A DNA stretch of 64,000 nt from positions 133,366,087-133,430,086 of the forward strand of contig CP136061.1 in assembly GCA_032622095.1 (NCBI GenBank). The letters are read 5' to 3'. This document shows positions 9,956 through 22,700 of this stretch, piece by piece. Origin of the DNA: Siphonodentalium dalli. Taxonomy: Eukaryota; Mollusca; Scaphopoda; Gadilida; Siphonodentaliidae. The notes below the pieces were generated by a model. It made no database searches, had not been told where the DNA came from, and was given only the letters and a program-made list of their open reading frames with translations. Numbering within the stretch: the first letter of the stretch is position 1; every line of letters begins with the position of its first letter. The position numbers and the translations under genes were made by a program.

Positions 9956-12900
9956 CTGTTAACGAAAACAAATACAATTCAATAAGAAGTGAGAATGACA
10001 TATGTGTTATTTCAAGTTTTCCAGTTTGGTTAAAGGCCTACTTAATTTTCGAGTCTCCGATTATATGTTCATAGTGACTTGATATACGGTTTTAATAACA
10101 ATACTATAATTCATCACTATTTTAAACATCTGTGTCTCAGAAGATCGATGCCCAGAGAGAAATAGAAAACTGCTGAAAACTTCCCCTCTCTGGCACCCAG
10201 AATGCAACAGAATTCAAACTTTTTCAATGAAAGGGGAAGAACTCTATCTTTTATATATAGAGTTATTCCCCTCGCATTGAAAATAATACTGATTTTTACT
10301 TCAATCATGATGACAAATGGCAACTCAACAAAAACAACATGTCCACTGTTTATTACACCGGATAAGTTGATAATACAATGTTTCGGAGCTTCTCTCTATC
10401 AAATGGTATATAATATGGCATATATTTTATATAAAGTAATCTGGGGTTTCGAAAATTAAGTGGGCCTTTAAAGGGTATACTGTACTCAAATATTGTTTTT
10501 GATTTCTACATTCTCCGCTTCGTAGAATAAGGTAACCAGATATTACCAGATTTCTGCTGAGTATGAAGTAATGTCACAGATGGTAGATAAGCCGGAATGC
10601 AAAAATAGAGCGCTCGTCATTGAGATATTTTTGCACAGTTTTCAGGAAAATTAATGTTTCAAATAAATGTTATATTATATGCATAATAGTCCCAGATACT
10701 CATAAATGTTATTGCATAGTCAGTAAGTGGCTTGAGTTCATGCCCCGTATCAACATTTTTTTGTATACGGTGTGTGCCACGCGTTGCTCAATCCACTATC
10801 CGTCAATTAATTTGATTACCTCTTGTACATAGAAATTCGTAACTTAGTTTATGGAGCCATAAATTCAATTTATATATTTAAATATTAAATTCGATTTAAA
10901 GAAAATCTGTTAACATGAATGTCTACAGAAGGCTCACAGTTAATTAGTTGTCTATATATACAATGTCAAGGTAAATATTGTTAGGCCAATGAATTATCTT
11001 ATATATGCGTGTCTCCCTATATGGAGAATCGCATATATAAGAGAATGCGTTGGCACAGGGTTTTCGCAAAATTTCAGGAACTCCAGTTGTATAGGCAGGG
11101 CTGGCGCTTGACTATAATGTTCTCTTGCCAAAAGTTTTGTCAAATGATTTGTTTTCCAAATTCCAAAAGTACTTGCCAAATTGAAATGAGAGTATAATTT
11201 GGGAAAATTGGGGAGTCATTCTAAATTTATCATCTGTATTATATGATGCCCACCAATATGCCTGCGAATAAAACGTATCGGCACACGCACAAAATAATTA
11301 CTTTCGACATGTCTACACAGTTAAGAAATTTAGTGCAAGTGTCTGGCATCAAAGAGTACATATTATTTCGACTGTATCGATGTTGTTGACAGAGTGCCAC
11401 ACATTAAATCCGGCGTCACTCACATTCGGCTGATTAACCAATTGTCTTATACTTGCTGGTCATAAAACACCGACCATCATTAATTTATGGAATAAAATGC
11501 CGCCATTAACATGGATTGATAGAATGGCTGCATGCATGACCCGAACAGACAAAGAGGATTAACTGTAAAGACAATTGTATAATTCTGTTTGCTGTTAATT
11601 CGTGGAAAGTGACGTAGACACTTTCATAAGAAACGAACACTGAGCCTGTTACAAACAAATTACTTACACCGATATCAAGGAAACTTTACAAATTTTACTG
11701 ACTCGGAGTAAGAAGGACGCAATTATAGATGACCTTCTGAAGAATATCATGAAAATTCGGTAAACAATTATTTTGCCACCCGGTGAACGTAGCTTTACTG
11801 ACCGTTTCTTCCAGTATATTGCTGCGATGAATGCCAGGAAGATGGCTACCATGACAACAACACAGCTGATTCCTACGACAGTAACCAGGTTTGCTGCAAC
11901 GAGAATGAAACACACTATTATTCCTTTCTAAACAAAATGGTTTATCCCACTCAGTTATAAATGTATACATCGGAATGGTCTATTTTTTATCTGGGGGGGG
12001 GGGGGGGGGGGGGGGGGGTTAGACTGAGCAATAAGCAGACGATAACTAATACAAGTCCAGAAGGACTCATATTTATGTGATGGAAATGTTAACCTTTGAT
12101 GACGGGAGCTGCGCTGGTGCAGCATTAAATAACTGTGCCAGTGCATTCTCTTACATATGCAGATCTCCCATAGGTAGCATAACATATATAAGAGAACACA
12201 CTGGCTTGCAATATCAAGGTAAATATTGTTAGGACAATGTATTCTCTTATATATGCGGGGCTCTCCACGGGAGACTCACATATATAAGAGAATGCATTGG
12301 CACACGGTTTTTGCAAAAAAAATAAGGAAGCTCCCGTCATCAAAGGGTTAAGATAAGAAGTTCATCAATGTGTTGGATTTATTATCTGAACATTTTCCTA
12401 ATAAGGGAACTACTCATTGAGGATCAGGGAACTCACTTGACTTGACCAGAACGACTTGGTTACCATGATAATAGGCAACTTCAAAACTATTTGCTGCAAA
12501 ATGTGTATTTTTTTAGAAGCAAATATGTTTGGATTCACTTACCATATCACAATTTTTATTTGCTGAATAGTATTATTTTTTTTTGTATACATTTGCCACC
12601 TAATGTTTTTTCGACATATTTTACAGATGGCATGGGACAACTTTTGTGCTGTTAGTTGTAATTTTTTGACAAACATATTTTTTGTCTCCATTTGGGGTAC
12701 CGTGACCCTTAACCAATCCATGACTGGAGTTTCCTGAAATGATGCGAAAGCCCTGTGCCAATGCATTCTCTTATATATGAGAGTCTCCCATCGCACATAT
12801 TAGAGAATACACTGGCCTAACAATATTTACCTTGACCTTGTAAGTCAGTGCATTCTATTATATATGCGAGGCTCCCTATGGGAGACTCACACATATAAGA

Positions 12901-13657
12901 TAATGCGCTGACACAGGATCGTTAATGCTGCACCACAAAAGGGTTAATGTGTATTTAGTAAGGAAAGGTATACGCGCGAGCATGAGGATGTCAACCCTTT
13001 GGTTCAGGGCATTTTCAGTGGATACGTGGTATTCACATCCCGCTGTTTTAGTCGGTTTTCAGGATTCATATATACCCCGCCTTAAAGATGCATATCCGAT
13101 TAAACGCCACTAAATTACTATTTCTTTGGCTTCGGGGGGTAAACATATTTGATTCGAGTCGAGGAACCCACACATCAAAGCTCAGAGTGATTAGATATCG
13201 ATTTTTTAAATCTGTTATTTTTCACTACCGGGAATATTTGGCGGCTTGGCAAAAATCAGCTAACTTCTTACAGAAATAGTATACAAACATGCGCGCACGC
13301 GCTCACAGTTACGAGGTCACGCTAAAAAAAAGGCCCCCGAAGAGAGACTGTTTCAGCTGGTGATTTAAATAACAGAGCATATATACATGTAGGATTCGTA
13401 TGTCTGTCTGTCCGCGACTTTTCTCCCAGACCACTGGACCGATGTCAAACAAAATGTGTGTGGTCATTCGTGGTACCCCGGCGGATGTTAAAACGGCGTT
13501 GGTTTTTTTAATTGATCGCCTCAGGCCCCTACGCCGCTGTATAAAGGCTCCCAAAAGGAACTAGTTTGCCATAAAGTGGTTTATTTTGATCGTAATTCGC
13601 GGTAAATCTCTGAGCTGATCTACAGTTTTCTTTATTTGAGGGCCCTAACAAGATAGA

Positions 13658-13747
<90 letters not shown>

Positions 13748-16700
13748 TACGCTCCAATAGCTTTTGCACGGATTTATGTTCTAAAAATAGCCTTTAAAAC
13801 TGCCCCACGATTGTCAACATAAATTCTAAATAAAATTAATATTAATTGACAGAAGCTTTTCCGAACAGGTGTCTGTCAAAATAACACTTGCTCGGAAGAG
13901 ATAGAAACTCTTTAACAAAAACTATATAGTCAACGAACAAAGCTTATTCTTTGGGAGCTCCGTGGTCCAGTGGTTAGCGTGTCGGACTTGTATTCGGTGT
14001 AAACACATCGATACGGGTTCGCAGCTCGTCGCCTGTCATTGAGTCCCCACATAGCAGTGGCTTGGCCGCTTTGAGCGACGTGCAATTGTCGGATTTCTCG
14101 CGATTTCAAACCCCGCGCCAAGTTAATTGTGACACTTGAGCAAGGTCGCTCGTACTGTGTCGGCTTCGCATCACCCATGCGTTAAAAGGGTACCAGTTAG
14201 CTTGACATACTGATGAGTATCAGAGCATGTTCTGATCAAACTAGAGCAGCGCCTGCAATGGCTGCAGCCTGTTCATTGGTTGGCTTGTGCAAATGACTGG
14301 GGTTATATTGTACCAAGCGTGTTAGAGCAAGTAATTGGTTAATCGCTATATAAAACTGGTCATTATTATTATATTATTCTTCACATTTGTGAATTCGTTG
14401 AAAAGACAAAAAAATCAACTGGCGTATGCCTGGGCCGGTAACCTTATATGTCATAATTTGCTCGAAAATGGAGGAAAGATGTCTCACATCGAAGAGATTA
14501 TTAAGCGTTTTCTTCACCTACAGTAATGCCCTAATTAATCGACTGCTTACAGCAGAGCTTTCCGATGAATGGCAACACAGCGAGAGCTTTCTGATGAATG
14601 GCAACACAGCGAGAGCTTTCCGATGAATGGTAACAATCCATATTTCCGACTAAATCCTGAAAAGTTACCCATAAGTTACCCATATATATATAAGTTCTCG
14701 CACGGGAACAATATGTGCACGCCTAAACGTGATAAAAGACCACAGCTATCCGCTAATGGACCCCGGCTTCTGGCCCATAGGAGCTTATTGTCGCTCTACT
14801 CAGACATTGTTGCCGCGTTACACACTGCCTCCTCAACCGCAATGCCTCCAAAATCCAACCGTCGCCATACCAGACCCTATTGGAATACAGAACTTGACAA
14901 TGTGAAGAGAAATTTAAAATCGCTTTATCGATCTTGGATACACGACGGAAGACCACGCGGTAGTGACAACAATCATATGTGGACTACAAACAGGGAAAGC
15001 GCTTGTTTCGACGCGCACATAGAAATGCTGTGAATAAATTTCAAATCGAACAAAATCGTAAAATAGACACATATGCGAGAAACAACCACAAACGTTTCTG
15101 GCGTACGATACGACCCCGCCATGATGCCACCTCTGGTATAGGTTCGGTGATGGAATTCGGGGGTAAAGTATGTCGCAACCAGGACGATATTCTTGATGGA
15201 TGGGCTTCTTATTATAAAGTCTTGTATACCCCAAATCACCACGAAGACACGTTATTTGAAGACTACGTTAACAGCCAAGTATCGTCCTTTCTCGACAATG
15301 GGCAAACGGACTGCCCTATTCTAGGACATCCCATCACACAACAAGAGGTTGTGGATATAATTCGCAAACTAAAGTGTGGTAAAGCAAGCGGCTGTGATGA
15401 CATTGTAAACGAGCACCTTCTATTTGGATCTGAGCTGTTGTACGAGTGTCTGTGCAAACTATATAATTCTTTCCTCACATGCGAGTGGATTCCTCCATCG
15501 TTAAAATCTGGTATTATTGTCCCTCTATACAAGGGAGAACCGAAGCCTTCGACGCTCCCTGATAGCTATAGAGCCATATCTTTACTTCCTGTAATTTATA
15601 AAGTGTTTGAAGGTGTGCTCCTCAAGCGACTCTTGAATAGCCACATGCTTGCGACATTTCCCAATGCAAAGCAGGGATTGGATGCAATATGACATCATTT
15701 GTTCTTCAGGAAGCTATTTCATATACACACGACAATAATTCGAAACTCTTTGTGGCCTTTCTGGACTCAAAAAAGGCCTTTGATAAAGTGTGGCACACGG
15801 GCCTCTTGTTTAAGTTCATTCGTCTTGGGTTTTCCAGAAGACCGTTCGTATGCTAAGTTGTATATATAGTGACATTACGAGTCGTGTGCGGTATAAGGGT
15901 TGTTTATCAAATTATTTCAATATAGGACAAGGAACCAGACAAGGAGAGGTAATATCGCCGTTTTGCTATCTTGTGTATATAGACGAACTATTAGAAACGC
16001 TAGCGACCACACAGATGGGACTAACAATAAACAACGTTCCGTGTGTTGCTCCTACAACAGCCGATGATATAGCATTGATATCTCTCACGAAAACTGGTCT
16101 CGACAATTTAATTGACATCTGTCACCAGTACAGTATAAAATGGCGGTTTTCATTCTCTTGCACCAAGAGCATCATCGTTGTTTTTAACGAATCGAAGTCT
16201 AGCTACTCGAAATCTAATATAACTTGGCACATAGGCCCAAACGAAATACCAGAGCAAACGGAAAGTACTCATCTGGGCATAGTACAGAACAAATTCGGAA
16301 ATGGACGGACACAAGGGCACATAGTGTCTTCGAAACTTCGGAAAACGTTCTTTTCTATAGCGCGGAAAACAAACACATCTTCACTGACACCCTCGTCACT
16401 GCGTGAGATTCTTAGAACTGTAGTTCTACCCAAGGCTTTGTATGGATGTGAGTTATTTCATCTGGAATATGCATCGAGGCTCCCCATCATGGAAAGGTCA
16501 CTCCGCACATGTGTTAAGAGTATTCAGACTCTCCCAAGAAGGGCTAGCACGAGGCTATCACTTGGTCTACTCGGATTGATGCCAATAGAACAACAAATCC
16601 ACATCAGAAAACTATGCTTCCTAGGTAACCCCATTCACCTACCCATTCATCACCAAATTCCGCTCAAACTGTTTCTACTGAAGGCTCACCAACAACGTCT

Positions 16701-19700
16701 TTTTAATAGACCTACATCTGGATTCGTTCACGACATCTTCCAGCTTTTCATTCAGTATGGCCTCATCCACTACCTATTCGAATTCATGGACGAAGGGACC
16801 TTTCCTCAGAAAGATGCTTGGAATAAATTAGCAAAAAAGTATGTGATGAACTCTTATTCTAACATATGGCTATCAGCAGTTACATCTGATCCGTACCTGA
16901 AAGTTCTTTCCATGACACATCGCAACCCGCTTATTCAATGGAGATTATGGGACCAATTGCACTGTATTGGAGCCAAACACTCTGGAAAATATATGAATAT
17001 GGTCCGACTGCTAAACAGAACCACATTCTTCAACAACTCTATATGTGCACTGTGCTCCGGAAAGTACGACAATGAACTAATGCACACCATGTTCTCCTGT
17101 CAGTCTTACATGTTAATGACTGCAAGGAATCAATACTGGGAATTTATTCTCAACCATTTCGGCATTCAGACATTCCTGCTAATGTTTAATCTATCTCCGG
17201 ACGATTTATTTGCGTTATTTTTAGGTTCTGCACTCCACCACCTGTTAATAGTTTTACCGTCGTACCAGCTGGATCAAATAATATACTCCACAGCCACATT
17301 TCTGTTATCTGCAAGCAACTCACTGAGAGGAAATCGTGAAGGACGCTGACCATGACATTCAATATCGCTCGTTTCTTGAACTTACATATAATCAGCATAA
17401 TCAATGACATTTATGTGTCGTACCTATTTCTGTTTTATTTAGTAGCCATTTGCATGTGACATCATACATTTATTTGTTGATCGCTCTGCAAAACGTCAAA
17501 AGATGAAACAAAACCACCAACACATGTTTTCGTGTTCCAGATCATATCTGGTTAGTGTTCTAACTATTCTCAATAACTATATAATTGTGTGAGCCATCTT
17601 ATATATTTAGATCACACGCATGATATATTGCTAGTCTGTTTCTATGATAGTCAGTAACGATGACTAGAAAACATATACCCCATGTCTGTTCGGTACACCA
17701 AGCGTGTAATATTCTCGAATGCATAGCACCACAGATCACACGGGTGTGCTATATCGAATTGTTCTATAAATCAAACCAGTGTGTGAGCCATCTTATATCT
17801 ATAAATCACACGCATGAGATATTGCTATTCTGGTTACATGATAGTCAATAACGATGACCAGGCAACATATATTCCAGGTCTGCTTAGTACACCACGCGTA
17901 TGAGATTCTTGATTGCATAGCACCGAATGATCACACGGGTGCGATATATAAAAGTAATCGTTCTATGAACCCAACGTACATATGACATTTATGCGTGTTT
18001 GTTATTTCCTTTCGTTCTTGTATCGTGCACGTTTTTGTATGGATTTTTTTTGTTTTTTTACTCTTTATTTATTTATTGTCGTGATCTTTGTTTTTGCTTC
18101 ACATGTATCATTATTATTTATTTTTTTATATTTTTTTTTCCTCACTTTTATTTATTTATATTTTTCTCGAGTATAATATTTTAGTACACCACGCTTGTGA
18201 GATTATTAATTGCATAGCACCGAAAGATCATACGGGTGCGATATATAAAATTAATTGTTCTATGAACCCAACGTACATATGACATTTATGCATATTTGTT
18301 ATTTCCTTTCTTTTTTGTATCGTGCACGTGTTTGTTTGGGTTTTTTTTTTACTCTCTATTTATTTATTGTCGTGTTCTTTGTTTTTGCTTCACATGTATT
18401 TTTTTTTTTCCCTCACTTTTATATATTTATATTTTTCTAGAGTATACTATTTTCACAAATTATATTTATAGACATGTTATATGTATATCGAGAGAGAGGG
18501 AGGGAGAGAGTGTGTGTGTGTATGTACGTGTCCTTATGCTTGTGATGTCAATCTCTTGCTCTTCTTTTTTCACAAAACTTGTAAATAATGATGTAATAAT
18601 TTATAAATATTCTCTCCCAAGAAGGAGGTAATAAAGATTATCTAAGTTGGGAGCTCCGTGGTCCAGTGGTTAGCGTGTCGGACTTGTATTCGGTGTAAAC
18701 ACATCGATACGGGTTCGCAGCTCGTCGCCTGTCATTGAGTCCCCACATAGCAGTGGCTTGGCCGCTTTGAGCGACGTGCAATTGTCGGATTTCTCGCGAT
18801 TTCAAACCCCGCGCCAAGTTAATTGTGACACTTGAGCAAGGTCGCTCGTACTGTGTCGGCTTCGCATCACTCATGCGTTAAAAGGGTACCAGTTAGCTTG
18901 ACATACTGATGAGTATCAGAGCATGTTCTGATCAAACTAGAGCAGCGCCTGCAATGGCTGCAGCCTGTTCATTGGTTGGCTTGTGCAAATGACTGGGGTT
19001 ATATTGTACCAAGCGTGTTAGAGCAAGTAATTGGTTAATCGCTATATAAAACTGGTCATTATTATTATATTATTCTTCACATTTGTGAATTCGTTGAAAA
19101 GACAAAAAAATCAACTGGCGTATGCCTGGGCCGGTAACCTTATACGTCATAATTTGCTCGAAAATGGAGGAAAGATGTCTCACATCGAAGAGATTATTAA
19201 GCGTTTTCTTCACCTACAGTAATGCCCTAATTAATCGACTGCTTACAGCAGAGCTTTCCGATGAATGGCAACACAGCGAGAGCTTTCTGATGAATGGCAA
19301 CACAGCGAGAGCTTTCCGATGAATGGTAACAATCCATATTTCCGACTAAATCCTGAAAAGTTACCCATAATTTTGCTGTGGTTAAAGGAGTAGATTAATT
19401 ATGCCATTACTGTACTGACTGGTGCCTTTTGTTTTCCTGTGACTGGAGCTTCCTGAAATTTGGCGAAATACCTGTGCCAATGCATTCTATTATTTTTGTT
19501 AGTCCCCCATATATGGAGCCTCGTATATATAAGATAATGCACTGGCACATGATCTTTAATGCTGCACCAGCGCATGGCATACATTGGTGTTTAATCTGTC
19601 GGTCAATCTGTCTGTTCGGAATTTTCTCACAGACCCCTGGACCGATTTCAACCACATTTGGTGTGGTGACTCGGGGTACCCTGGCGGAGATTATAACGGC

Positions 19701-22700
19701 GTTAGTTTCTGAAGGGAGCCTGTTTCAGTTAGTTATTTTATTTTTGTTAATTATTGTTCGTAAAATGAATACAAGGTCAGTAGTGCCTAGTTTTTTTCTC
19801 AAGCCATATTGGTTATCACTTATGAGGTGCTTGTCGTCCAAATGGGCATTTATTCTCGTTTTTAAGACCTTTTTGAAAAGTAAGGAAATAAATCGGGGAA
19901 AGCTGAATTTTTTATATTATTTAGGCCACAACATCGCGGACGCGTCACGAAAAGTCCCCTAAAATCCGAGTTGAGCTTTTTGAGTTACATCATTTTTTCC
20001 ATATAATTAAAAAAAAAAATATTTTTCACAATCATGGAAATAATTGGATGCTGTAACAATTATTCAGCCGAAACATATACAAAAGGCACTAAATATTGTT
20101 CGATACACAATTCTCGAACCAAAGACATCCATTCAAAGGGAAAACTCGAATGAATTTCGCAGATATGGATATGAAATAAAACACTGAGCCAAACCAATGA
20201 CAATGTTGAATTCGATGTCGAATTTCTCGGGCTTCTCAAAACATAGACGCGAGCTAACTATTTTAAACAACTGCACAGACACCACTCTGTCGCTATAATA
20301 GACAGAATAAGCGAGTACGCATATCATAAGTGGTCAAAACTTCTAAAAACATAACCCTACCCCCAAAACTGGTTGTCAACGATCTTGTCGTATTTTGCTC
20401 TTATATTTTGTCGATTCTAGTCATATGCATTACGCGGTTATACCAGTTTACGTGAAATGTGAGTACGAGAGCGAATATAGTGACACGATCAGAATAATAC
20501 AACCGCGGTCATGAAATGGCTGTCAAAATGGCCGCAACCACCAAGCCAAGCCAAGACGAAAGCAACATACTGGATAACCACCTAGTAGCTAAAATACGTA
20601 TTAGTAATATACAAGTCTGTTGCTAAATAATTTTAAAGGTACACACATCATCAAAACAGATCCATCTGGAGGATTTATAGGTCATTGCAACGGAAGTCAA
20701 CTCCAATGATTTACGTATTTAAAAGTTCGGGTTTTCTGCTTACAGCCGGGCCCAAAAGTAATAATTTCGGGCATGCAACACAGGAAGTAATGTTTCGGTA
20801 CACAGTGCATATCCTTGCGGTACAAATAGTAGTTACATTTCTGGTTTTTTTTCAGCACTGTCCGTGATAATAACCCATACACATGTGTTGCAATGTTTAT
20901 TATATTGCAAAGAAACCATCATCTCTTCAAAAAATTAGCACTCCATCTCACCAGATCAAATAGACAGTACATCGTCCATTTTATTTTAGACTAATTTCCC
21001 TGCTGCTTCCAAACCGATGTCTTAGTGCTTGCAACTGGAATATGCTGTTACTCAAGGTACAATATTAGTTTTCCGTTTTTTGTTGTTTGAAAGTATCTTC
21101 CCAAAACCACCCATGAACTTGTGCAAAATATCAGGTGATCAGCGTTAAAGCTGTTATTTCAGCGTTGACCATTGACTCAATGCTGCTATGTATGGTTGTG
21201 AGTCCAGCAGATATGTGTAACATTAGGGAGAAGGGATACACACGGTAATGCAGTTGCAGAAATCATAGTACCCTTCACGTATGTGTGACCTTGGTGAATA
21301 TAACCAATTATTATTCCCAGGTATACAGACAGTCTCTGTGACAGAGTATGTAGGCAATTTTGGTCAAGTTTAGATTTTTTGGAAGATAGTATGTGGTACT
21401 CCTTTGATAAATTGCGTTCATAATATACGACCATGCATTCTTGTAATAAAAGCGAAATATTCGTGTTTTATTACTTGATCTTGGACAACTATGACTAATA
21501 TTTGAAGACAGGCAGAATATAATCTACACCTTTCACACATTGGTCTATAACTATCTCTCATACTGCTCTATAGCAGTGCATTTGAAAGGTTTGATGGTGC
21601 TTATATCAAAATAATCGATGACCGGTCACATTCGTGATACTGATATGAGCACATCTATTTCGGCTTCTAGGAAAGGTCACAGAATCAATTCGTCGCTATT
21701 AAATTTCATTTTACAGTTTAGTGTACACATATCACACGATTCAAGATAAATAGTGCCGAAAAATGACCTTATTCTTCCGTTTCTTTGCGCCCAAAAAGTT
21801 CAGATTTAAGCATTGTATGATACCTTGCTTTTCGCTATATCTCTTGCGAGATATATTAGAGAGAATTCGTACATCCCCGATAAAATGTTTCTCTTATACT
21901 CTGCAATCATTCTTCCTCGCATATTTCGAGCGTGTTGTATCTTTTATGTGATTAGCTTTTCAATTTTGCATAAAATGTAATTTTCATTCTATCTTGGCCA
22001 TTTTGGAGGCCATTTTGGGACATACATTCTACTTATATGATTCACGACTAAGCATTGTTTGTATATACCTAAATGTATTATGAATTTGGAATTAATTGTT
22101 TTACACATGACTGCATTCGCATATGGCTTGATGGAAATGCTTCAGAATTTGAACCACTCCTAAAAATCATGTAACTCGAAAAGCTCAACTCGGATTTTAG
22201 GGGACTTTTGTCATGTTGTCCATAAACATTTATTTGTTGATCCCTGAAAAAATTAGCTTTCCCCGATTGTTTTCCCTATTGTGAAACCTCATGTGCCTGG
22301 ACTATTATATGTGATTTACTCCAAGATCTGGGATAGTGTTAAAAACCATAAATTATGATTGGAAAGATTTATAACGTCATCAATAATAAGTGGGACAATT
22401 GCCTTCAACAATTAGAATTGTTGTCTGATCCTCTCGATTACTTATTTTTTAACTGCATTTAGTATTTATGTGGACGCATTGGGTTTGTCGGTGAGGAGCA
22501 TGAACATGAAACTCGCTGTCGAAGATTATTACTGAAATGAGTACCACACGAGTTAAGTGTCAGCTCACGATTTCTGTATTAACAATCGCCGAGTTTTGTG
22601 GTAGCTCGCGAGTTCTATAGTAAATTCAACGAGTTAAGTACTAATTTGCATATATGGCAGATTTTGGTGCAGAAAAAAAATACGACGCAATTGTAACCAG

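Larger units (their letters stand above)
14675..18646 (+). mobile_element. 5'-truncated non-LTR retrotransposon (CR1/Jockey-type RT)
   Basis: Coding similarity begins near 14720 with the linker between endonuclease and RT; the endonuclease itself is missing. The RT starts around 15120. The reading frame changes twice (about 15670-15690 and 15840-15855), giving three consecutive frames. The 3' part has an RT thumb, a CCHC-type knuckle, and a long 3' UTR with internal tandem repeats ending at GGTAATAAAGATTATCTAA. It is bounded on both sides by the 724-bp direct repeats. The near-identity of those repeats implies a recent event, although the ORF is already broken, or the frameshifts are sequencing errors. 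Confidence 0.82.

Noticed and set aside
13954-14030. Functional tRNA genes at 13954 and 18650
   Set aside because: A and B boxes are present, but the sequence continues as a long SINE body, the B box is degenerate and no cloverleaf folds.
13951-19370. LTR retrotransposon with 724-bp LTRs
   Set aside because: The repeats contain a SINE and half a MITE, lack TG...CA ends, and the enclosed RT is of LINE type with no gag, protease or integrase.
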